64,000 nt of DNA from Halomonas litopenaei. Lineage in GTDB: Bacteria > Pseudomonadota > Gammaproteobacteria > Pseudomonadales > Halomonadaceae. The notes beneath the pieces were generated by a model. It was not told the DNA's origin, made no database searches, and saw only the letters and a program-made list of their open reading frames with translations. The position numbers and the translations under genes are program-made. Position 1 is the first letter of the stretch, and the number at the start of each line of letters is the position of its first letter. The stretch lies in contig NZ_JAEKJT010000001.1 in the NCBI RefSeq assembly GCF_017303055.1, positions 826,332-890,331 of the forward strand, written 5' to 3'. Below, in pieces: positions 25,989-33,896 of the stretch.

Positions 25989-26891
25989 ATGAAAGGACTC
26001 TCCCCCGCTACCGGATCACTCCAGGGTGTCGGTTTTGCGCTTCTCGCCTACGGCATGTGGGGCACCTTCCCCCTGTTCTTCGCCTTGTTCGATGGGGTCA
26101 GCGCGCTGGAGATCCTGGCCCATCGCGTGATCTGGTCGTGCCTGTTCCTGGCCCTGGTCATTACCCTGCTAAAGCGCTGGGGGGCCATCGCCCGACTGCG
26201 CCACGCGCCGCGCCAGTGGCTGCCAGCGATGGCCTGCGCGCTGTTGATCGGGCTTAACTGGGGGCTTTACATCTACTCGGTCGAGACACATCGGGTCCTC
26301 CAGGCCAGCCTGGGCTATTTCATGACGCCGCTGGTCAATGTGATGCTCGGGGTACTGGTCCTGAAAGAGCGGATCACGCTGGTCCAGGGCGTCGCCATCG
26401 CCCTGGCCGTGGCCGCCATCTCACTTCAGCTGTTCCAGTTGGGGTCGTTGCCCTGGCTGAGCCTGAGTCTTGCCGCCTCGTTTGGCACCTATGGCTTGCT
26501 GCGCAAGCAGCTGGCCTTTGATGGCCTGTCGGGGCTGTTTCTCGAGACCCTGCTGCTGCTGCCGTTGGCGCTGCTGCTGCTGCCGCTGCAGCCAAGCCAC
26601 TTCATCCCTGAGCTCATTGCGGCTCCCCCCTACACGACTGCCTTGCTGGTCGCCTCCGGTGTGTTGACCGCCCTACCCTTGCTGGCGTTTGCCGGGGCGG
26701 CGAGACGGCTGACCCTGAGCACCCTGGGCTTCTTGATGTACCTGAACCCAACGCTTCAGTTCCTGATTGCGCTATGGGTGTTCCATGAACCCATCGTGCC
26801 GGCGCAGCTGACGACTTTCGCGTTAATCTGGATCGCACTATTGCTCTACTCGTGCTCAAGCCTGTTTCAGCCCCGTCGATCCACCAGGTAG
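25989..26891 (+). CDS. rarD: EamA-family transporter RarD
   Basis: A ~300-residue inner-membrane protein with about ten hydrophobic helices (two EamA halves), opening QGVGFALLAYGMWGTFPLFFALFDGVSALEILAHRVIWSC, the characteristic RarD N-terminus. The E. coli homologue was linked to chloramphenicol resistance phenotypes, but its substrate is unknown. Starts at 25989 (MKGLSPATGS) and 25974 are both possible; 25989 better matches the short N-terminal tail of the family, though its ribosome-binding site is weak. The 3' end overlaps the convergent EAL gene by 25 bp. Confidence 0.85.
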   Translation: MKGLSPATGSLQGVGFALLAYGMWGTFPLFFALFDGVSALEILAHRVIWSCLFLALVITLLKRWGAIARLRHAPRQWLPAMACALLIGLNWGLYIYSVETHRVLQASLGYFMTPLVNVMLGVLVLKERITLVQGVAIALAVAAISLQLFQLGSLPWLSLSLAASFGTYGLLRKQLAFDGLSGLFLETLLLLPLALLLLPLQPSHFIPELIAAPPYTTALLVASGVLTALPLLAFAGAARRLTLSTLGFLMYLNPTLQFLIALWVFHEPIVPAQLTTFALIWIALLLYSCSSLFQPRRSTR

Positions 26892-29350
26892 GCTAGCCTG
26901 TTGACCGACGAGGGACGCTGCAGGCAGGTGCCGTACACGTCTGCCACTTCCCCCAATTCCATTGGCGGAGCAAAGAAGTATCCCTGACCTTCCTGGACGC
27001 CTAGCATCACCAGCCAACTGGCATCTTCAATGGTCTCGACACCCTCGGCCACCACGCACAATTCCATGCGGTGACAAAGCCCGACCAGGGCCGCATAGGC
27101 CTGACGGGCTTGATCGAAGCGACGTGCGGCATGCAGCAAGGAGTAGTCCAGCTTGATCGACGTCAACGGCAGTCGCTGCAACAAGTTGAACGCGGTGTAG
27201 CCTGAGCCAAAGTCGTCCAAGGCGATGCCAATGCCACGCTCCCGTAGCGCCAGCATCTGACGCTGCACCTGCTCGACATCGTCGACATTTTCATGTTCCA
27301 CCAACTCAAGCTCCAGACATTCGGGTGCAATCCCGCGTAGCGCCAGCTGCTGTGACACGTAGTCAGGGAAGTCTTCAGCCAGCAGGCTGCTGAGATGCAC
27401 GTTGACGGAGACACAGTGCAACCACTCCGTCGGGGCCACCAATGAAGCGAGCCAGTCCAGCGCTTGCTTGATCACCCAGCGGTCGAATCGCTCGGCCAAG
27501 CCCAGCATCAAAATGACCGGCAAGAAGTCCGCTGGTGGTATGTCTCCGGCCTCGGGGTGTCGCCACCGAATCAGCATCTCGACCCCCACCAGGGAGCGGT
27601 TGGGCGGGGCCAGTTTGGGTTGAGCCACCAGCCGCCACTGGGTGTCGGGTTCTTCGATCAAGACACCGACCTGGCGGCACAGCCAGCGTAGATGGGTTTC
27701 CTGGTAGGGACCAGCGGCCACCACCCGCAGTATCGGGCGCACCCAGCCTTCTGCTTCCAACCGTTGCATGCCCTCATCGAGGGCGCTCAGGCAGGCGTTC
27801 AGGTTACTGATATGCGCAGGCACCAGGGTCACACAGGCATACCAATGCAACACCTTTTCATTCGCCGCCTGCTGTCGCTTGCACACCAGCGCCAGATAGC
27901 TATCGAGCTGTGACTCAACGTCCGGACCGTGAACGTGTGCAGGTATGGCACCGATGATGCGCTCATCCTTTCCGATATACAGGCGCCAGCCCTTGGGCAG
28001 GTGCGCAGAAAGAGCATCCAGACTGGAACGTAACAGTGCCTCGAGACACATGTTGCCCAGGCGCCGCCGATAGCGGATCACTTCTGGCGCAGCGAGCAGG
28101 AATAGCCATTCGATCTCTGCACAGCGAGGGCCTTGATAGTCTGATTCGAGGGCCATCCGCGTGGGCAGCTGGAAACGATCATCCACCATCAGGCGGCGAC
28201 GTCGCCTGAGCGATGAAAAGCGAGACAGCAGCAGCATGACCGCCACCAGCAGGCCGGTCAGGGTGACCGCCACCATTCCCACGACCGCCTGCTGATAGCC
28301 GCGGGTCAGCTGTTCCAGACGCCCCCTGACACCGACCCATTGAAAGGCGACATGTTCCTTACCATCGAACAGCTGATACCAGCGTGCATGGATAAGATAG
28401 CGCTGTGCCATGATCGAGGAGCTGGCGGGCACCAGCTCAAACGCTGGCGTCAGCGCGACTTCCACCGCCGCGTGGGCCAGGAACTCGATATCAAGGATGG
28501 CGCCACCGGCGCACCCCACCGCCATCTGAAAGGCAAAATGGCAGAACACGGGTACCTTCTGTCGGGCCAGCGCCTCAAGCCGCTCCGCCGTGCTGCCCGG
28601 CCCTTCGTTCCAACCGGAGTCACGCCCGCCCTGCATGTAAAGCCGTGTCCCGGGCGGACTGCGCGCAAGCCGCTCAAGGACGACCTCGGGCGTCCAGCCG
28701 TGGATGACATCCACCAGCTGGACATCGCGCACACTGCCGACCACCTCGGTCATGTCATCAATGACGTTGTAGGCGTGCTCCGTATTTTCCCCCAGCAAGA
28801 TCAGGTGCAATGGCGCGCCAAAGGTATCCACCAACATGTTCAGGGACTGGGCCATGACGGGATAGGACTTCAAGGACTTGACGCCTGCAGCTTCGGCTTC
28901 GACCCTGAGCAGGTCATCGTTCAAACCCAATGCCACCACCTTTTCGGGCCATGGTAGAGCGTCTCTATAGCGAAGATAGAAGGCCATGGCCGGGTCATCG
29001 GTGAGAATCAGACTCCCCCTGGGATCCAGACTGGCCTGCTGCAGTCTCGCTAACAGCGCTTCATCGGCCAGGTGCCCGGGCAGACGCAGCGCATCAAGAT
29101 ACTCCACCTGGAACCGGCCGGCCGTCGCCGTCTCGTGAGCAAAGCGTGCTTCCACGCTGGCCACGATATCGTCGTTCCAGCGATACCCCTGATGATAGGA
29201 CGTCAACAGCAGCAGCGAGGCGTCACCCGCGGCCTCATTGGCGCGTGACGGGGCAGGACTTACCGCCAGCAGCAACCCGGCCGCCCACAGGATGACCAAC
29301 AGCATGATCCGACGTCGCCCTGGTCGCGTCATTGCTGAGGTGACTGACAT
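26867..29350 (-). CDS. Membrane EAL phosphodiesterase with periplasmic ABC-binding-like sensor
   Basis: An 827-residue inner-membrane protein. An N-terminal signal anchor (MLLVILWAAGLLLAVSPAPSRA) precedes a periplasmic region (about 45-330) resembling the ABC-transporter substrate-binding (PF04392-like) sensor, then a transmembrane helix (about 340-365), a degenerate GGDEF-like region (about 390-550) without GG[DE]EF, and an EAL domain (about 565-810). The EAL signature reads EML, but the other catalytic elements are present: SVNVHLSS, LELELVEHE, ALDDFGSGYTAFNLL, the IKLD Lys, VVAEGVE and QGYFFAPP. It therefore probably degrades c-di-GMP. It faces a diguanylate cyclase 5 kb away. The ligand sensed is unknown. 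Confidence 0.85.
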   Translation of the reverse strand: MSVTSAMTRPGRRRIMLLVILWAAGLLLAVSPAPSRANEAAGDASLLLLTSYHQGYRWNDDIVASVEARFAHETATAGRFQVEYLDALRLPGHLADEALLARLQQASLDPRGSLILTDDPAMAFYLRYRDALPWPEKVVALGLNDDLLRVEAEAAGVKSLKSYPVMAQSLNMLVDTFGAPLHLILLGENTEHAYNVIDDMTEVVGSVRDVQLVDVIHGWTPEVVLERLARSPPGTRLYMQGGRDSGWNEGPGSTAERLEALARQKVPVFCHFAFQMAVGCAGGAILDIEFLAHAAVEVALTPAFELVPASSSIMAQRYLIHARWYQLFDGKEHVAFQWVGVRGRLEQLTRGYQQAVVGMVAVTLTGLLVAVMLLLSRFSSLRRRRRLMVDDRFQLPTRMALESDYQGPRCAEIEWLFLLAAPEVIRYRRRLGNMCLEALLRSSLDALSAHLPKGWRLYIGKDERIIGAIPAHVHGPDVESQLDSYLALVCKRQQAANEKVLHWYACVTLVPAHISNLNACLSALDEGMQRLEAEGWVRPILRVVAAGPYQETHLRWLCRQVGVLIEEPDTQWRLVAQPKLAPPNRSLVGVEMLIRWRHPEAGDIPPADFLPVILMLGLAERFDRWVIKQALDWLASLVAPTEWLHCVSVNVHLSSLLAEDFPDYVSQQLALRGIAPECLELELVEHENVDDVEQVQRQMLALRERGIGIALDDFGSGYTAFNLLQRLPLTSIKLDYSLLHAARRFDQARQAYAALVGLCHRMELCVVAEGVETIEDASWLVMLGVQEGQGYFFAPPMELGEVADVYGTCLQRPSSVNRLAYLVDRRG

Positions 29351-29655
29351 GGAGACAAACTCCGTTAGTCCACTGCAAGCAGCAGAGCGGCCTGCTTAGA
29401 GCCGGTCCATCGACAGGATCAGCGAGAGAGGGGCTAGCCACACAAGACCTATCCACACAAGACGGCTCGTGGTGCCCTGTGATGAGCTTAGGGCCCACGA
29501 CCACCAATCTCGCACTCTCATCCGAGGTAACGCTGATCATCAAAGGGGATAGCCGTCAGCCGAAAGGCCAAGGGTGACGCCGTCATTCGCATCAGACTTT
29601 GACGTCGTACCCACAACTGCGCACCATCTGAGCTCACTCAGGAGTCTTGCCTACC
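29351..29655. other. Divergent intergenic region
   Basis: About 300 bp between the EAL gene and the FAD oxidoreductase gene, which must hold both promoters. The 11-mer CCACACAAGAC occurs twice (about 29439 and 29454). No convincing -10/-35 pair, RNA or ORF is seen. Confidence 0.35.
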
Positions 29656-30768
29656 ATGCCCCTACCCCATTTACTGCTGGTCGGTGCCGGCCACGCGCAC
29701 CTTTATCTGCTGAGACAGAACGCGCTGCTGAAGCGTTTTCGCATCACCTTGGTGGACCCAGGTGGGTTTTGGTATTCAGGTCTCGCCAGCGGGGTGCTGG
29801 CCGGCGACCACAGGCCTTCGGAAGACCGTATCGACCCCGCGCTGCTTTGCCGCCAGAACGGTGTGGACGTCATACGTGCCAGGCTCGTGGCACTTGACCA
29901 TGAGCAACAGCGAGGAATGATGAGCAATGGCTCCTGGCTATCCTTTGACTACCTCAGCCTTAACCTGGGCTCGGCCCCTCTCGCTCCTCTGCCAGTGCAT
30001 TCGACGACGAAAGGTTCACCTCACTATTGGCCAGTCAAGCCGATACCGCGGCTGTTGCAGTGTCGGCGCAGCCTGGAGCGACGCTTTCATCATCTGCCTC
30101 TGAGCCTTCACGTGCTCGGCGCTGGCGCCAGCGGCATTGAAGTCGCCTGCGCGACCAGGGCGCTAGCCCGCCGGCACGGGGTAGCCGACATGGCGCTGCC
30201 CATTCACCTGCACCATCGCAGTAACGGCCCCCTGGCACAGGCGTCCGCGGGCGCACAGCGCTATGTCCGTGACTGTCTCGATCGGCGCGCCATCACGCTG
30301 CGGGTCCATCCCCGCGCAGAGACGACCTCACTGCCCCCGCTGGTCGATGACGAGGCCAGCGATATCATCGATGCCAGGGGCCTCGCTCCGCCCCAGAACC
30401 TGGCCCATCTGGGTCTCCCCACTCTAGCGGGACGCGGCATCGCGGTAGCGGCTGACCTGAGGATCGACGGCAGCACCACCCAGTTCGCCGCGGGCGACTG
30501 CGCCGCCATCATCGACCAGCCGCTGCCACGTCTTGGGGTGCACGGCGTGCGACAAGGACCCATTCTCGCGCACAACCTGCTGGCCAGCCTCGCCGAGGAG
30601 CCACTCAAGCGTTACCATCCCCCAAAGCGGGCACTATCGATCATCAACCTGTGCCATGGCGAGGCCTTGGCTCTCTACGGGTCATACTGGTGGGGCGGAC
30701 GACTCGCCAGTCGCTGGAAGCGGCATCTGGACATGGGGTTCATGCGGCGGACCAGGTCCCCGGCGTGA
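29656..30768 (+). CDS. FAD-dependent pyridine nucleotide-disulfide oxidoreductase-like protein
   Basis: A 370-residue flavoprotein related to type II NADH dehydrogenases (COG1252). The N-terminal Rossmann motif LLLVGAGHAHLYLL binds FAD, a second dinucleotide fold is at LHVLGAGASGIEVA (about 155-170), and the C-terminal FAAGDCAAI closes the FAD site. GHAHL replaces the usual GGAAG; this variant occurs in oxidoreductases that are fused to or found beside selenophosphate synthetase, and in sulfide:quinone-like relatives. No redox-active CxxC is seen. The start at 29656 is preferred over an upstream TTG because of AGGAG spacing. It is followed 80 bp later by a SulP transporter on the same strand. 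The substrate is unknown. Confidence 0.75.
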   Translation: MPLPHLLLVGAGHAHLYLLRQNALLKRFRITLVDPGGFWYSGLASGVLAGDHRPSEDRIDPALLCRQNGVDVIRARLVALDHEQQRGMMSNGSWLSFDYLSLNLGSAPLAPLPVHSTTKGSPHYWPVKPIPRLLQCRRSLERRFHHLPLSLHVLGAGASGIEVACATRALARRHGVADMALPIHLHHRSNGPLAQASAGAQRYVRDCLDRRAITLRVHPRAETTSLPPLVDDEASDIIDARGLAPPQNLAHLGLPTLAGRGIAVAADLRIDGSTTQFAAGDCAAIIDQPLPRLGVHGVRQGPILAHNLLASLAEEPLKRYHPPKRALSIINLCHGEALALYGSYWWGGRLASRWKRHLDMGFMRRTRSPA

Positions 30769-30848
30769 CCTATAGCCATGGCCGATGAGGGTCGATCAGA
30801 CAAGTCGCTACGCCGCCACTTCACCAAGACCAGGACGTCAATCTGCCC

Positions 30849-32561
30849 ATGCTCAAGCGCTACATTCCTATCCTGGCCTGGCTGCCACACTATTCGCCGC
30901 GACTGTGTGGGAGCGACCTCCTGGCAGGGGTCATCGTCACTGTCATGGTGATTCCCCAGTCACTCGCCTATGCCATCTTGGCTGGACTTCCCGCGGTCGT
31001 CGGACTCTACGCCAGCCTGCTGCCGGCGGTGGCCTACGCCATGCTCGGCACCAGTCGCTCTCTCGCCGTTGGCCCGGTCGCCATCATCGCTCTGATGACG
31101 GGGGCGGCGCTGTCCAATGTGGCAACCCAGGGGACATCTGCGTATGTCGAAGCCGCCTTGGTCCTGGCCCTGCTGTCCGGTCTCATGCTCACGCTGATGG
31201 GCTTTCTGCGCCTTGGCTTCTTCGCTAATTTCCTGAGCCACCCGGTCATTGGAGGGTTTCTGTCGGCGTCTGGCTTGCTGATCGCGATCAGCCAGCTGTC
31301 GCACTTGCTCGGCATTGATGCAGGCGGCTACACCGCATTGGCGCTGATCACCCATCAGGTACAGCAGTTGGATCACATCAACTGGCCGACCCTGGCGGTA
31401 GGCGCCTCGACCCTGCTGTCGCTATGGCTGATGCGCGGATACGGCGTGGCCGCCCTGACCGCGCTGCGGCTACCTGAGGGCCTGGCCAGGTTACTGGTCA
31501 AGGCGGGTCCGGTGGTGGCGGTGGTAGTGACGACGCTCCTCAGCTGGCAGCTCGACCTGGCCCGTTACGGGGTCGCCACCGTAGGTCAGATCCCCGCTGG
31601 CCTACCCTCCCTCGCCATGCCGAACATCGATCTGCCGCTATGGCACGCGTTGCTGGTACCCGCCATGCTGATCAGCGTGGTGGGCTTCGTCGAATCGATC
31701 TCCATGGCCCAGATGCTGGCCGCCAAACGCCGTGAGCGTATCGCACCCAACCAGGAATTGATCGGCCTGGGAGCAGCCAATCTGGCCGCTGCCTTCAGTG
31801 CGGGCATGCCGGTCACGGGAGGTCTGTCACGCACGGTCATCAACCAGGAGTCCGGTGCCCGCACGCCCATGGCTGGCCTGTTTGCGGCGCTTGGCATTGG
31901 CACGGTGACCCTGGCATTGACGCCGCTGCTCGAGCACCTGCCGATTGCAACGCTTGCCGCGACCATCACCGTGGCGATTCTCACTTTGGTAGATATCCCT
32001 CTGCTGCGACAGACCTGGCGCTACTCACGCAGCGACTTTTCAGCGTTGGCGGTGACCATGCTGCTGACCCTGGTGGAAGGTGTCGAGGCCGGCATCATCG
32101 CGGGGGTCAGCCTGTCCATCGCCTTGTTCCTGTATCGCACCAGCAAGCCCCATAGCGCTATCGTGGGGCGCATCCCCGGCAGCGAGCACTTCCGCTCGGT
32201 CACCCGTCACGAGGTCGAGACTGTCAGTCACCTGGCGCTGTTTCGCGTCGATGAGAGCCTGTACTTCGCCAACGCACGTTATCTGGAGGACACGCTCTAC
32301 TCGCTGGTGACCCAACGCCCGGAGCTCAGCGATGTCGTGCTGATCTGTTCCGCCGTCAACCTGATCGACGCTTCCGCGCTGGAGAGCCTTGACGCCATCA
32401 ACGCCAGACTCAAGGACTCACGGGTCACGCTGCACCTGGCCGAGGTCAAGGGGCCGGTCATGGACCGTCTGAAGCATTCCGACTTCCTCGATGCCCTGAC
32501 CGGGCGAGTGTTTCTCAGCACCTTTGCGGCCTGGTCCGAACTGCGGCGCCCGCGAGACTGA
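30849..32561 (+). CDS. SulP-family inorganic anion transporter
   Basis: A 570-residue inner-membrane transporter. The Sulfate_transp core covers about residues 1-400, with YIPILAWLPHYSPRLCGSDLLAGVIVTVMVIPQSLAYA-type N-terminus, ASLLPAVAYAMLGTSRSLAVGPVAI and NQELIGLGAANLAAAFSAGMPVTGGLSRT. A C-terminal STAS domain (about 440-560) carries LRVDESLYFANARYLED-like start and CSAVNLIDASALESL. Members carry sulfate, bicarbonate or C4-dicarboxylates; nothing here decides which. It may be cotranscribed with the flavoprotein gene, an 80-bp gap. Confidence 0.9.
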   Translation: MLKRYIPILAWLPHYSPRLCGSDLLAGVIVTVMVIPQSLAYAILAGLPAVVGLYASLLPAVAYAMLGTSRSLAVGPVAIIALMTGAALSNVATQGTSAYVEAALVLALLSGLMLTLMGFLRLGFFANFLSHPVIGGFLSASGLLIAISQLSHLLGIDAGGYTALALITHQVQQLDHINWPTLAVGASTLLSLWLMRGYGVAALTALRLPEGLARLLVKAGPVVAVVVTTLLSWQLDLARYGVATVGQIPAGLPSLAMPNIDLPLWHALLVPAMLISVVGFVESISMAQMLAAKRRERIAPNQELIGLGAANLAAAFSAGMPVTGGLSRTVINQESGARTPMAGLFAALGIGTVTLALTPLLEHLPIATLAATITVAILTLVDIPLLRQTWRYSRSDFSALAVTMLLTLVEGVEAGIIAGVSLSIALFLYRTSKPHSAIVGRIPGSEHFRSVTRHEVETVSHLALFRVDESLYFANARYLEDTLYSLVTQRPELSDVVLICSAVNLIDASALESLDAINARLKDSRVTLHLAEVKGPVMDRLKHSDFLDALTGRVFLSTFAAWSELRRPRD

Positions 32562-32695
32562 GACACTCTGAACCAGCCCCCTGAACGACACCCGGGCCAA
32601 TGCCTAACCCGTCGGCACACCCAAGGCCTTAGGCGAATGTCGAGCGCTGCGCCATTCAGGTAAGATGGCGGCGTGATACATGGACGGGCCACGAG

Positions 32696-33382
32696 ATGGA
32701 AGACTCACCCAAGCAGAACCTCGCCATCAGCGCCTACCGCTGGCTGAAGCAAGACATTATTCGGGGCACCTTCGCGCCCGGGGAAAAACTCCTCATGGCG
32801 GGACTCAAGGAGCGTTATGAGCTGGGCGTCGGTCCCTTGCGGGAAGCGCTCTCCCAATTGGTCGCTGATCGCCTGGTGGTGGCGATCAGCCAGCGCGGCT
32901 ATCGCGTAGCCCCCATGTCCCTGGCGGAGCTGGCAGATCTCTACGACGCCCGTGCCCAACTTGAGGGACTGATGCTCGAACTGGCCATTCAGCGTGGCGA
33001 TGATCGCTGGGAAGCCAATATCATTGCCACCGCCCATACCCTGGCCAAGGTGGAAAGCGTCAGCTCCTCTGATGAGCTGCTGGATCTGTGGGACAAGCGC
33101 CACAAGGCGTACCACAGTGCCATTGTGGCCGGCTGCAACTCACCTCACCTGATGCAGGTGCGCGAAGCACTGTTCGACCAGGTAGAGCGCTATCGACACC
33201 TGTGGCTGCGCGAGACCGTTTTCTCGAGCCAGGCCCTGGCCGCCAAACGCGATGAGCACGCAGCACTGACCGAGGCAGTGCTGTCACGACACACGCAGAA
33301 AGCGCGACAGATGATGCGGGACCATTTGATGACCCCGGTACCCATCATCACCGACGTGATGGCCAAACGTGGACTGAGCTGA
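32696..33382 (+). CDS. GntR-family regulator, CsiR-like
   Basis: A 228-residue regulator with an N-terminal winged helix (SAYRWLKQDIIRGTFAPGEKL...LGVGPLREALSQLVADRLVVAISQRGYRVAPMS) and a C-terminal FCD ligand domain (about 85-220) containing LHAYHSAIVAGC-like RHKAYHSAIVAGCNSPHL and the metal-ligand-type histidines. The sequence closely resembles CsiR, the E. coli repressor of the csiD-lhgO-gab glutarate/GABA operon. No gab or csiD genes are in this window, so its target is elsewhere or different. It sits 134 bp after the SulP gene with its own plausible start. Confidence 0.85.
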   Translation: MEDSPKQNLAISAYRWLKQDIIRGTFAPGEKLLMAGLKERYELGVGPLREALSQLVADRLVVAISQRGYRVAPMSLAELADLYDARAQLEGLMLELAIQRGDDRWEANIIATAHTLAKVESVSSSDELLDLWDKRHKAYHSAIVAGCNSPHLMQVREALFDQVERYRHLWLRETVFSSQALAAKRDEHAALTEAVLSRHTQKARQMMRDHLMTPVPIITDVMAKRGLS

Positions 33383-33683
33383 ACCCTGACTCCCCCCGAC
33401 TGGGCCGGCGCTGTTACCTCGGAGGTGAGGAAGACAGCGGCGGCTGCAAGGTCCATCATCGCTAGGGACGCGCTGCGTGCATCAGCTGAGCGGCGAAAGG
33501 CGCCCGCAGCGCAGAATCCGGAGCCTAGGCGGTAGAGATGGGGAGTTCGAGCAGCGCGTAACGCAGCGAATCGGCGGTGCAGGCATTCATTGTTTCCTTA
33601 GGGCTTGTCACCGCAGTGTCATCGGGTAATCCTATGCTTTCCATGAACATGTATGACGCTTGCGTCGCCACCGGAGAGACATC
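33383..33683. other. Intergenic, nothing recognised
   Basis: This is noncoding sequence between the GntR gene and the small RHH gene. No supported ORF, RNA or strong terminator. The GGAGAG at its right end serves the next gene. Confidence 0.4.
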
Positions 33684-33896
33684 ATGCCCCACTTACTGAG
33701 ATTTTCACGGGAGCTGGAGGCTCGCCTGGACCTACTGGCAGAGCGCACGGGCATGACCAAGGCGGCTCTGATCGAGCGTCTGGTCAGCGAGGGTGCCGAG
33801 GTACTTGAGGCAGAGCTGGCACAGCACGGCGCCGGCAGCGAGCGCGCCGAACGCTCCATTGATCAACTGCTGCGAGAAAGCGGGCTAGGCGCCTGA
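33684..33896 (+). CDS. Small ribbon-helix-helix-like protein
   Basis: A 70-residue protein starting MPHLLRFSRELEARLDLLAERTGMTKAALIERLVSEGAEVLEAEL. A short strand followed by two amphipathic helices and GMTKAALIERL fits the CopG/MetJ ribbon-helix-helix fold, often a DNA-binding antitoxin or repressor. The start at 33684 has GGAGAG 5 nt upstream. No toxin-like ORF is adjacent. Its last 34 bp overlap, tail to tail, the end of the kinase gene on the other strand. The fold is inferred from pattern; the function is unknown. Confidence 0.6.
   Translation: MPHLLRFSRELEARLDLLAERTGMTKAALIERLVSEGAEVLEAELAQHGAGSERAERSIDQLLRESGLGA

Noticed and set aside
33684..33896. Toxin-antitoxin module
   Set aside because: The RHH-like protein could be an antitoxin, but no toxin-sized ORF precedes or follows it; the neighbour is the convergent kinase gene.
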